From assembly GCA_016937015.1 (NCBI GenBank), contig JAFGWT010000495.1, forward strand, positions 1 to 63,684: a stretch of DNA of 63,684 nucleotides. Reading direction: 5' to 3'. Below the pieces are notes generated by a model. That model was given only the letters and a program-made list of their open reading frames with translations, did no database searches and had not been told where the DNA came from. Within the stretch, counting starts at the first letter, position 1. Every line of letters starts with the position of its first letter. The translations under genes and the position numbers were made by a program. Source of the stretch: Deltaproteobacteria bacterium. Lineage in GTDB: Bacteria; Myxococcota_A; Polyangia; JAAYKL01. This document shows positions 37,052-47,200 of this stretch, piece by piece.

Positions 37052-38203
37052 TTAAAACGCCAGTTGAAAGCCCAGATTAATCACGGGCATCACCCATACC
37101 TGAGTGTAAATCTCTACGTTATTATTTACAAGCACATCGCGGACGAAAGGCACACTGCATCCCCCCTGCAGGAAAAATCCCAAAGGCGACACAATTCGCA
37201 CCGTGGCTTCCAGCAAAAAGTTGCCACCAGGCTGGAAGGTCAAATCCTTCCGGCCCGGCGCATCCACATGGTCAGATTTATACACGGCAAACCCAAGGGA
37301 AAATCCCACCCATCCCACCAGTTTGAACACCTGCTGGTGAAAAAATATATTTCCAACATACAGTTCAATTGGAATTTGACTAAGGGATCCGGTAATCGAA
37401 TATCTGCCGTAACTGGCACTGCCCAGCCATCCCATTGAAAACAGCGCCACGGTGCGCCTTGAGAACATACCCTTCAGAAAAAACCGAGGCCCGGAAATAA
37501 TTTCGCTGATGTTCCAGATTGCCGCCAGTGACAGTCCCGCGCCCACCGCATAAAATCTGGGATAGGACGGACGATCGATGGCGTTTCGCTTTTTCGTACC
37601 CGCCACCTCCTGGGGTTCCAGAATCGCAAGGCCCGCTCCCAGTGCCGGCAACTCTCCCTGATTTTCAAGGTACGGGGTAACGGTCTCTTCCACAACCAGC
37701 GCCATGGTCCAGGCGAGCTGTTCAATTTCTGGCTGCCAGGATACGGTACGTACCTCTGAGAGGCTCAACCGTTCATCCGCTGAATCAATGGTCACGATTA
37801 AATGTCGCTCTGAGATGCGACGCAAAGTGACCAGCCAAACCGTGTTCCCCACGGGGGACTTATCGGTCATTGCCCGCTCATATACTTCCACCCCGTACTT
37901 TCCCAGCCGTATCGTCAGCACCTCTGCAAGCGCGTGGCTCGCCGCCTGCAAATCCGGCTCATACTCGATGAGCATCAGCACAAAGGCGGCATGCTTCATG
38001 CCTTCCGCCCCACCAGCTGATTTGGATTCAGGGTCGATTGACGCTTCGGACAGTGCGTCTGTTGCGGCATCGTCAGATGCGGCGGGGTCTGACGCGTCCT
38101 TTTCCGATACCGGCTGCGTCTGAGCACCGACACTCCCCCCTGCGACCAGGACGACGCTGGCTGCAAAAATAAAAAGAATAAGTATTGTCCCTTGTTTTGG
38201 CAT
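37052..38203 (-). CDS. Exported protein, possibly outer-membrane, of unknown function
   Basis: From the ATG at 38203 the product has 383 residues. A signal peptide (PKQGTILILFIFAASVVLVAGGSVGAQ) is followed by an Ala/Asp/Ser linker, a globular region (about 65-180) and a C-terminal region with alternating hydrophobic strands ending in NLGFQLAF; a terminal Phe and this pattern hint at a beta-barrel. No family is recognised. It lies 85 bp upstream of the ECF sigma gene on the same strand, so it might belong to that regulon. It is divergent from the SDR gene. Confidence 0.6.
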   Translation of the reverse strand: MPKQGTILILFIFAASVVLVAGGSVGAQTQPVSEKDASDPAASDDAATDALSEASIDPESKSAGGAEGMKHAAFVLMLIEYEPDLQAASHALAEVLTIRLGKYGVEVYERAMTDKSPVGNTVWLVTLRRISERHLIVTIDSADERLSLSEVRTVSWQPEIEQLAWTMALVVEETVTPYLENQGELPALGAGLAILEPQEVAGTKKRNAIDRPSYPRFYAVGAGLSLAAIWNISEIISGPRFFLKGMFSRRTVALFSMGWLGSASYGRYSITGSLSQIPIELYVGNIFFHQQVFKLVGWVGFSLGFAVYKSDHVDAPGRKDLTFQPGGNFLLEATVRIVSPLGFFLQGGCSVPFVRDVLVNNNVEIYTQVWVMPVINLGFQLAF

Positions 38204-38289
38204 GCCCACGAATTTTACAATCTGGTTTTTACGATAAATTGTTATATTTAAAGAATAACAAAATCGTCCAAATTTACGAAGGAATTGTT

Positions 38290-39039
38290 TTGAATTTCAA
38301 TCACCCAACCCCGGACGCCAAACCGGTTGCCCTCATTACCGGGGGGGCACAACGACTGGGCAGGTATATCACAAACGCGCTTAGACACACACACCGCGTC
38401 ATTGTCCACTACTGGGAATCCGTCGACAATGCGTCGGCATTGAAGTCCAGCAGTGCGGATATCATCACTATACAGGGGGATCTCACCATGCCTGGGGCGC
38501 CCGCCAGACTGATTGAACAGGCCATCGCCGAGGCGGGACAGCTCGATTTACTGGTAAACAATGCGGCCCTTTTTTTCAGCGACACCGCGACGCTGGTGAA
38601 CCTCGCCAAAATGAAATCCCTAAATCTCGATGCCCCCATCAAACTGATTGAGACCGCAAGGCCGCATCTCGCCAATCAAAACGGACATATCATCAATATT
38701 GCCGATATCGCGGCCATTCACAACTTTGGCAAGTACAAGGCCTACTCCAGATCCAAAGCGGCGCTGCTCCAGCATGCGGCCAATCACGCGCTGGATTTTG
38801 CCCGGGAACAGATTCGCATTAATACGGTCTGCCCTGGACTGGTGCTGCCATCCGCGTCGGACCAAACCACCGATTCTCTTGATGTGCTTCAGCAGCAGAT
38901 TCCACTCAAGCGAATCGGAAAACCCGAAGATGTGGCTGACTTGGTTGCCTTTCTCGCCAATTCAACATTCATTACGGGCCAGGTGATTGCCGTGGATGGG
39001 GGGCGCCTGCTCAATTACACCGCATCAGCACCCCGATAA
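38290..39039 (+). CDS. SDR-family oxidoreductase, pteridine-reductase (PTR1/FolM) type
   Basis: The 249-residue protein has the SDR fold, but the nucleotide motif is TGGAQRLG with Arg in place of the usual central Gly (TGxxxRxG), and the catalytic Ser strand reads NIADIAAI with Asp; both are marks of pteridine and dihydromonapterin reductases. The YSRSK (Tyr-x3-Lys) pair and VNNAALFF are present. It probably reduces a pterin with NADPH. The start is likely the TTG at 38290, 6 bases after GAAGGA; there is no ATG near the conserved N-terminus. mpl follows. Confidence 0.75.
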   Translation: MNFNHPTPDAKPVALITGGAQRLGRYITNALRHTHRVIVHYWESVDNASALKSSSADIITIQGDLTMPGAPARLIEQAIAEAGQLDLLVNNAALFFSDTATLVNLAKMKSLNLDAPIKLIETARPHLANQNGHIINIADIAAIHNFGKYKAYSRSKAALLQHAANHALDFAREQIRINTVCPGLVLPSASDQTTDSLDVLQQQIPLKRIGKPEDVADLVAFLANSTFITGQVIAVDGGRLLNYTASAPR

Positions 39040-39121
39040 TCCCCATACCGATAGTGGGGTAAAAATCCCCATAAAACGTCCAAAACTGGCGCTACACTTT
39101 AAAAATCGGTATTTTTTTCGA

Positions 39122-40573
39122 ATGTTCAATGACATTTCACACATTAAACCACCTTCAACCATCCATTTAACAGGCATCTGCGGTACTGGCATGGGCGCGC
39201 TGGCGGGGTTGCTGAAACAGGCGGGGTATACCGTTACCGGTTCTGATGCCGGCGCGTATCCCCCCATGAGCGACGAACTGAAGCGGTTAAAAATCCCGTT
39301 GTTTGAAGGGTACACCGCCGACAATCTGAGCCACAACCCAGATCTCGTGGTCATTGGCAATGTCTGTCGCGCCGACCACGTTGAGGCGGTTGCCGCCCGT
39401 GAAAAAGGTCTGACCTGCGCGTCATTTCCGCAAACCCTGAGTCAGCTGTTTCTCAATTCGCGGGCGCCGTATGTGGTGGCCGGAACCCACGGAAAAACCA
39501 CCACCACCTCACTGCTGGCATTTCTGCTCGATAAATGCGGCGCTGCCCCCAGTGTGCTTGTCGGTGGCATCACCCAGGATTTTGGTGCCGGATACAAACT
39601 GGGAGACGGCGTACCATTTGTTGTGGAGGGCGATGAATACGACAGTGCCTATTTTGAAAAGCGGGCGAAATTTCTGTCTTATGCCCCTCACTGCGCCATT
39701 CTGACTTCTGTTGAACATGATCATATAGACATATACCCGGATCGCGACAGCTACTTTGATGCGTTTCGGTCCTTTGCCGAACTGGTGCACCCTGGCCCGC
39801 TGGCCGTGTATTCCGGTGACGCGGGCTGTCGAGAGATTCTCGAAACGGCCCATGTGACGGCCAATGTCATCACTTACGGCGTTGTGAACGATCCATTTCT
39901 GTTCGAACCCGCCTGGCTGGCAAAACCCGGCGGTCCCAACCAGTTTTCGCTTCAAATTGAGGGCATTCACCACGGCACATGGACAACCCCCCTTGCCGGT
40001 GCCCACAACCTGCGGAATACATTGGCGGCACTTATCCTTGCACACCGTGGTGCGGGAATTCCAATAAAGGATCTGAAAAATGCGCTGCCTTTATTTGGTG
40101 GGATTGCCAGACGACAGCAAATTGTCGGCACCCCCAACAACATTACCATTTACGATGATTTTGCCCACCACCCCACTGCGGTCAAAGTCACCCTCGAAGC
40201 GCTGCGCGACAAACATCCAAAAAGCCGCATCATCGCCGCGTTTGAACCCCGAAGTGCCACTGCGTGCAGAAAACTGCACCAGGAACAGTACAGCCACTCG
40301 TTTGGGGAGGCCAATCTGGCACTGATTGCCCCAGTGGGACGGTCCTTGCCAGCCAATGAAGCCCTCGACACGGCAATGCTGGCCGATGCCCTCAATCGAA
40401 ACGGCGTTCGCGCAATTGCCCCCACTTCTCTCGAGCATCTTCAGGCGCTGGTGGAAAAAGAAGTCGTCCCCGGTGATGTGGTTGTGCTGTTTTCCAATGG
40501 AGCTTTTGGTGGACTTCACCAAAAACTGGTCTCTGCCCTTGCTTCAGACAAATATGTCGAAGATTCCCATTGA
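39122..40573 (+). CDS. mpl: UDP-N-acetylmuramate:L-alanyl-gamma-D-glutamyl-meso-diaminopimelate ligase
   Basis: Mpl reattaches the tripeptide recovered from old peptidoglycan to UDP-MurNAc. The 483 residues have the Mur-ligase layout: N-terminal HLTGICGTGMGALAGLLKQAGY, the P-loop GTHGKTTTT (121-129), VEGDEYDSAYFEKRAKFL, the AHNLRNTLAAL segment and the C-terminal DDFAHHPTAV motif. GDEYD and length point to Mpl rather than MurC. The ATG at 39122 lacks a ribosome site; a TATTTT lies 6 bases upstream. It implies peptidoglycan recycling with meso-diaminopimelate. Confidence 0.93.
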   Translation: MFNDISHIKPPSTIHLTGICGTGMGALAGLLKQAGYTVTGSDAGAYPPMSDELKRLKIPLFEGYTADNLSHNPDLVVIGNVCRADHVEAVAAREKGLTCASFPQTLSQLFLNSRAPYVVAGTHGKTTTTSLLAFLLDKCGAAPSVLVGGITQDFGAGYKLGDGVPFVVEGDEYDSAYFEKRAKFLSYAPHCAILTSVEHDHIDIYPDRDSYFDAFRSFAELVHPGPLAVYSGDAGCREILETAHVTANVITYGVVNDPFLFEPAWLAKPGGPNQFSLQIEGIHHGTWTTPLAGAHNLRNTLAALILAHRGAGIPIKDLKNALPLFGGIARRQQIVGTPNNITIYDDFAHHPTAVKVTLEALRDKHPKSRIIAAFEPRSATACRKLHQEQYSHSFGEANLALIAPVGRSLPANEALDTAMLADALNRNGVRAIAPTSLEHLQALVEKEVVPGDVVVLFSNGAFGGLHQKLVSALASDKYVEDSH

Positions 40574-40890
40574 GTGTCGCTGATAATTTCCATTTTTGAT
40601 CACAACCCGTCAGATAATTTAGGTTTAAAATTCGATCCCCACATTTTCAACTTACTGAATTTATTTAATTTTTTTCAAAACACCCAAATTCCGGCAATTT
40701 GTGCGGATCTGGCAAATGCATAAAACCTCGCAAATTTTTCATAGCCAAATTCATACCGCGACATAGATATCCGTGTTTGCGCGACAAATTGTCCCCGATG
40801 CCTGGCGGATCCGTGCAATCCACCCTCAGAAAAACAAAAATATCCAATGATTTCAAACACAAATAATCAAAAAGATATTGGTGTAATTTT
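40574..40890. other. AT-rich region between mpl and the candidate small RNA
   Basis: About 317 bp with no convincing gene. It contains short TTTG...CAAA inverted repeats (around 40698-40718 and 40780-40793) that could be activator sites for the promoter at 40891, but these are weak. Confidence 0.4.
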
Positions 40891-40907
40891 TTGGCACCAT
40901 GCTTGCA
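40891..40907 (+). promoter_or_regulatory. Sigma-54-type promoter of an intergenic transcript
   Basis: TTGGCAC-CATGC-TTGCA is a full match to YTGGCAC-N5-TTGCW, with GG and GC 10 bases apart. The start site would be about 40917. A sigma-70 reading of the same place (TTGGCA, 17 bp, TATAGG) is also possible. Confidence 0.65.
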
Positions 40908-40916
40908 AACAGGTAT

Positions 40917-41077
40917 AGGCATAACGCGGACACTTAAAATGCTTATTCCGCGATTAAAATAAACTTATTTCTTATTTTCTTAACGTTCTTATTTACTTAT
41001 CTTACTTGGCTTTGTGCGATTATGCTCCTTCTCTTGTAAGCCCGTTACTGACCGCCCTCGGTAACGGGCATTTTTTT
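40917..41077 (+). ncRNA. Candidate small RNA of about 160 nt
   Basis: The interval starts at a predicted sigma-54 start site and ends at a strong intrinsic terminator. Near the 5' end, CGCGGA (40925-40930) and TCCGCG (40947-40952) form a hairpin. The middle is AU-rich and unstructured in appearance, and CUCCUU (41025-41030), complementary to a Shine-Dalgarno sequence, sits unpaired just before the terminator hairpin. That layout fits a base-pairing regulator. No open reading frame with a ribosome site was found in it. I do not recognise a known RNA family. The alternative is a long 3' end of the mpl message. Confidence 0.5.
41040..41077 (+). terminator. Strong rho-independent terminator
   Basis: GCCCGTTAC (41040-41048) pairs perfectly with GTAACGGGC (41061-41069) around a 12-base loop and is followed by ATTTTTTT. 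The T-run is on the plus strand only, so it stops rightward transcription. Confidence 0.88.
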
Positions 41078-41201
41078 GCTCATATATATCGTGTATTGAT
41101 TTTATATTAGTCAGTTACATACACAGTTCTGCAAAATGGATCACATATGCATTAAAAACGACTGTTATGTGGATGGGGGGGTTTAGAGGTGGAAGATCCT
41201 G

Positions 41202-44200
41202 CTATTTCGGCACAGCTTCAATTCCGGCAATAGTTGTCGTGATCAGGAAATTGGAGTGTGTGGTATGGCGCTCAGCGTTGAAAATATCCATTCGATAGCT
41301 ATTCCCCGCCGTGAGCCCAAGATCATCCAAAGCAACTGTCGCATTTTCTTCACCATGAACGCCTCCCAAATCCATTACTCGATTTCCGTTGATGAACACC
41401 CACAAATCATCATCACCCGAAAATGCGAATGTCTGCCCTGCCTCATATCTGAACATGAAATGCATTTCGGTGGTGAAAAAGAAATTATGAGGATCACCGA
41501 CGCCGGGGGTACAGGACTCCCAAGGTTGGTCAGGATAATTGGGCGTCTCGGAATCGGCAAACAACTTCCCATCAATGGGGAAATACTGAAGCTGGGTGCA
41601 CCCGTAATCAAAGAACATATTGGGATCGTCATCAGCACCTGCAGTATAGACGCCACCGGTCTTAGGCTTCAGCGGAATACAGACTTCAGTTTCCTTATTC
41701 ACGGGCGTACCACTCGTATCTGTGTTGTACCATTGATTGAACGTTGTCGCGCTGGTGATGACCCGGTATCCCCCAGTACTGCACAATCCGTTTGTGGTGG
41801 CGTTGTACACGGGTTTGTAAGTTGTGGCATCGACAGTTGTATTCACAAGATTTGTGCAAACATTGAATGTATTGAGATTCATCTCAAAATCATCGTGACC
41901 TCCAGTAGTGCCTCTCTTCTTGAAGTCCCTGATGGTTGCAGTCAGTTCCACTTCATCCGTGGTGCCGTCGCAGTCGTTGTCCACGCCGTCCTCACTGTAG
42001 ATTTCGCATTGGCCGGGATGCGCGTCTGCATCGAAATCGTCGCAGTCGCCTGTATCCAATCCCACAGGAATCGAATCGGTATCGGCATAACCGCTTGCCA
42101 GATAGCCGTCGCCATCCATATCGATGCACCCGGCCTGACCCATACCCAGCGCGTTGTCGCTGCACCCATTTTGGCAAGCAACATCCGTTTTGCCGTAATC
42201 GCATACCCCGGCAAAGCAGGTGGAGCTGCCATCGTAGCGGCGAATGAAATTGCCCACGCATTCATCATCCGGAATTGCCAAATCGCAGTTGACCGCATCA
42301 CACAGATCTTCGGGGTCTGCCCCACGGCAGCAGCGGAAGCCCAGATTATCCATCCGGAACGCATCGGTATCGGTATCACCACCTTTGGCGCCCCACAGGT
42401 CAAACTTGCAGGTCAATCCATCGGACTGATCATTGTATGAACCGCCCCGAATCTGGTAAAGCCCGGAACCCATGACTGTGGATGTCCATTCCTCCACGTT
42501 GCCGGACATGTCGCGCACGTCTGTGGTGCCCCATTCCGCAATACAGCCAGCCAGAACCCCGGATGGCAATATCCCATTGTTGGGCGTGTAGTCAATGCCA
42601 TTACACGTCTGGCCATTATAAGTATCACTGTAAGGATAAAGTGTATCCGCCGCTCCCCCGAGTGAACACGCGGCCTGCCACTGTCCCGCCGAACACAGAT
42701 GCCATTGATCCGATGCGGAATCCGTGTCGGTGTATTCCAGTTGCTGACACGCGGTCTCCGCTTCCGCGCGGGTGACGCCCGTCCATGGCAGCTTATGATT
42801 TCTGGAACACGCCACACCATTTGCCTCCCCCGCATCGGTATCGATGGCGTCGTAACGACTCGCCTCATACGCGAAAATGTCAAAGTCCGCACTCGAGTCA
42901 GAATCGTAATCAATGGACACAATCACATCAGCGCAATCCATCGCTTCGTCGATGATGCCATCACAATCGTTATCGAGACCGTCCAGTATTTCGTTCGTCA
43001 CATACGTGGAAGGCGCACCCAGCTCATTTTCGCTGACATCGCAAACTCCGTCCGAATCATCGTCCTCACAGCACACAAACGGATCGGCCGGATTGGGTGT
43101 TGCCCTGCACGCCCAGGTGCCAGAGCGCACGCACTCGCCCTGCGCCTCGGCGGAGTTGTCGTCGTTGTCGCAGGCCTTCCTGGAAAAATCGCCATTTACA
43201 ACCCCTGGGCCCTCATCAATGCTCCCATCGCAGTCATTATCAATGCCGTCACACCGGGTTTCCTGAGCGATGGGTTCCCCATCCGTACCCAATTCAACAT
43301 ATGCGGTATCGTACGCGCATTCCCAACCATCGGTCCCACCGCAGGTCACTTTCGGTGCCGTACCGCCGGCCGCCGCGCAGGCACTGTTGCAGATATATGA
43401 AGGCGCATCATCGGTATCCAAATCGGCGTCAGCAACATCAATTGCGCCGTCGCAATCGTTGTCAATACCGTCGCACAGTTCCATCGCGCCGGCATCTTCA
43501 TCAACCACGCCATCGCAATCATCATCCACGCCCTGGGCTGAACCGCTCCAGCATTTATCACAATCCGGGTCCGTATCGCAGATGGCCGCCTGATATTCGC
43601 ACTCGCAGCCGTCTGAATCTGCAGAGTTGGCGTTGCGGTAGTTGCCATCACATCCGGTAATCACACAGACCCCCTGAGAGCAGGCTGTGGTGCTGACGTT
43701 GGGATACTTATCGGTATCCGCAAACATCGCATCACACGAATTGCCGCAGCCGTTACAGTTGTCCGCATCGGTAAGGAAATTAAAATCATCATCGGCCTCG
43801 CCGTCACAGTCGTTGTCGTATCCATCGCATCCCCAGACCCCGTCTTCCTCCCTGGCGTGAGTAAAGCATTCCGCATCCAGACAGTCCACCTCGCCACTGC
43901 TGTCCATGTCGTATCGGCACTGCCAGCCATTGCTACCGTCGCAGACAACCTGCGTTCGGCCCGGACAGGGATCGCATCCAAACGCGGTGGGATCCGAATC
44001 CGTATCGGTCAGAGGGAAATCCTCGTCAATGCTGCCATCACCATCGTTGTCGAGACCGTCACAGACTTCGACGTAGTCAACGGTTTCATCGCAATACATG
44101 GTGCCCGTGGAAGAATTGCATCGCATGATGCCATCAGCCACATTATCGCTGTCATCAGCCCGGTCGCACACCGTTTCAAAATCCGGCTCGGCTGAGCCAT

Positions 44201-47200
44201 CCGGCGTTGATGCGTTGCAGTCGTTATCGATGCCATCGCATGGGTCATCGGCAGCCGGCGCGGTGGCGCCCACACATTTTAAAACACGGTTGGGACTGTC
44301 GCATTCCCAGTTGCCGTCTCCGCACTGACCGCAGCGCAACTGCAACGCGGTAAAACCAGCCAGGGCATCTTCATCCGTGACCCCATCGCAGTCATTGTCG
44401 AGTCCATCACAGCGATCGCAGTGGTCGGAATCCGCACACCCGGGCGGTACATCACCAGCGCACTGGTCCACTTCATCACACGAATAGCGCCCCACTTCAC
44501 AAATGCCTTCACTGTAGGGATCGCAATTCCCCCCCGGCGCATTGCACACCACACCACTCGATCCGCCACACTGCACCGTGGCCACTTCATCCACACTGCC
44601 ATCGCAGTCATCGTCAATACCGTTGCAGGCGATTTCAACGTCCGGCGCGACAAAGTCCTCACAGGTGATTGTCCCGCCAATGCACTGGGTCACATACGAG
44701 GCACATGCCCCCAAACCACAGGCCACCCCAAGCCTGGTCCCGTCATTCACTTCAATATTGTTCCCGTTACCGTCTGCGGCGGCCAACTCATCGGTCAGAC
44801 CATCGCAGTCGTTATCGAGCCCATCACATCGTTCGGCGGCCGGACTCACATCACCCACGCAGCCGTCGTCGTCTGTGTCATAAACCGCCGGTCCAGGCAG
44901 GCCGTCAGCAGTCGCCACGGCCGCACACAGTGCCAAACCGGTCTGACAGACCCCCAGATCCGGGTCATCGCCTGGGGCGCCGCCACAGGAGATGCGTAAC
45001 GCTTCATCGACCTGTCCGTTGCAGTTGTTGTCCAGACCGTCACATACTTCGGTTTCCGGCAACTGGTAACCCGTGCACTCCAGGTTCCCTCCCACACAAC
45101 TCATCACGCCAGCTGCACAGATTCCACTACAGGTATATGTCCCAACGTCATTTTTTGCACATCCAGCCGACGTTTCGGGATAACAGGCCACCCCTCCCCC
45201 CGGATTGCCTTCGTCTTTTTGACCATCACAGTCATTATCGAGATTGTCACAGATCTCCGCTGCCGCAGAGTCGCCGTCGCAATAGTATTCACAGCCGTCT
45301 GAATCGCTGCCATTCAGATTCCACCAGCGCTCGTCACAGGCGCCAAGGACGCATTGTCCGTCACTGCAAGATGATGAGCCGTGATTGAACAGACACAGAT
45401 GACCGCAGTAACCACAGTTTTTCTCATCGTTTAAGAAGTCAACATCTTCATCAAACGAAAAATCGCAGTCATTATCCACCGGTGTATAGTTGTCATTGGC
45501 CGGGTCCACCGACGTGGCAAGGCCGTCACACTTGTCGCCGTTGTCCTCCGGGTCCACAGTGGGCTGACAGAAATGCTCGCACCCGTCGCTTAAATCGCCG
45601 TTCTGGTCGTAATAATAATTCTGACAGGCGGCCAACACACATTTCCCTGCGTCGCAACCGGCCGTTGCATTAACCACGGCGCAGGCTGCCCCGCAGCCAC
45701 CGCAGTTCCGCGGGCTGGTTTGCACGTTGACACAATACTGATACCCCACATCGTTTTGACAGCAGGTCTCATCCGAATCACAGGTGGCACAATCCACGCC
45801 GGTATCATCAGGGTCCGTTCCATCGCTGTCGGTTCCGGATGCCCCCGAAGATGAACTGTCCGAGCCATTCAGATTATCCGTGTTGGTATCACTGTCAGAC
45901 GCCCCAGTAGAAGAGGAATCATTGTCCGACCCGGTATTTGTCGAGTCACTGCCGCCGGCTGATGGTTTGGTTGTATCATTCTCGTTGGCCAGACTGTAGG
46001 GTTCCACCTGACATCCAACCAGGATGAAGAGCAGCCCCAGCAACAGGCTTCCCCGGATTACCGCCAGCAAACGCCTCGAAGACAATCTGAAGCGACTGAG
46101 ACGCAGGAAAACCAGCAACGCCGCGATGGCCACCAGCCACCAGCTCATGCCGCTGTTTGTCTTAGCCCCAGGCGCCGTGGCGCACAGACAACCGCCCATA
46201 CCGGTTGCAAGCACGTTGTCCAATCCGCCATATTCTTTTTTCTCACTGACACTGTCGGTATCGTCACCGTTGTTCTGTGGCAATGCTGAAGTATCCGCAA
46301 CCTCTGTAGCCGTCTCTGAATCGCTGTCCTCAATGGTCACATCGGTGTCTCCTGTTTGCGTGCCACCATTTTGCGCATTGGGATCGTAACACGACCCCTT
46401 GATGCAGACTGTGCCGTTGGGACATTCCAGATTCATGCATTCATCGGGAATGCACACGCCGCTTTCGCAACGCTCGTGGAATTCACACACAACGCCCTTG
46501 CACGGGTTTGTCAGCGTCTGGTCACACAGTCCGGTCTCCGCATTGCAGAGCACACCTGATTTGCAGACAACACCGGCACACGGATCATTGACGCACACAC
46601 CGTCCTCACAGCCCTGACCTTCCGGACAAACCACATTGGCGCAGGTGCCAACACAGGTACCGGAGGCCCCGCAGTATTCATCTTCGCCACATGTCACCCC
46701 TGCACAGGGATCGGTCACACATTCGTAACATGTGGTCTGAGTCGCCGGATCGCACATCGCAATCGCCTGACAGCTTTGCCCCGCCTCACATCCCGTCACC
46801 ATGCAACCTTCACTGTCCGCATGACAGCGCCCACCATCCGCCACAACGCAAGTCTGTCCCTCGGCGCAAACCTTACCGTAGCAGACGTCCACACACATCT
46901 GCGCCACGGGATCGCACGAGCAGGGTGGTTCGAATCCCTGGTCGGGCGTGCAATAATAATCGTTGTATATGCAGGGCAACGCATCATCGCTGTTTTTATC
47001 ACACACCGTGGCCATGCAGATTCGATAACCGTCGAATGTAACGCACGACTTGGAAGGCGGGCACACAAACTCACCTTCATTGCAGGGTTCCGCACACTCG
47101 CCCTCTATACAGATGGACCCCTCCAGCGGACATTCAACTTCCTCATCCTCATCCACCAAACCATCGCAATCGTTGTCTTTACCGTCACACACCTCATCAG

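Noticed and set aside
40665-40922. Possible 85-residue minus-strand gene
   Set aside because: No ribosome site, no known domain, and it overlaps the sigma-54-type promoter; the region reads better as regulatory DNA.
41256-42440. Long plus-strand open frame (394 codons) opposite the giant gene
   Set aside because: It is antisense to the conserved fibro-slime and FGE-like domains, has no ribosome site and shows no recognisable protein; it is a shadow of the repeat-rich coding strand.
46927-46938. GGTTCGAATCCC, a tRNA T-loop look-alike
   Set aside because: It lies antisense inside the VWA/MopE gene, where it encodes conserved repeat sequence, and no acceptor or anticodon arms flank it.
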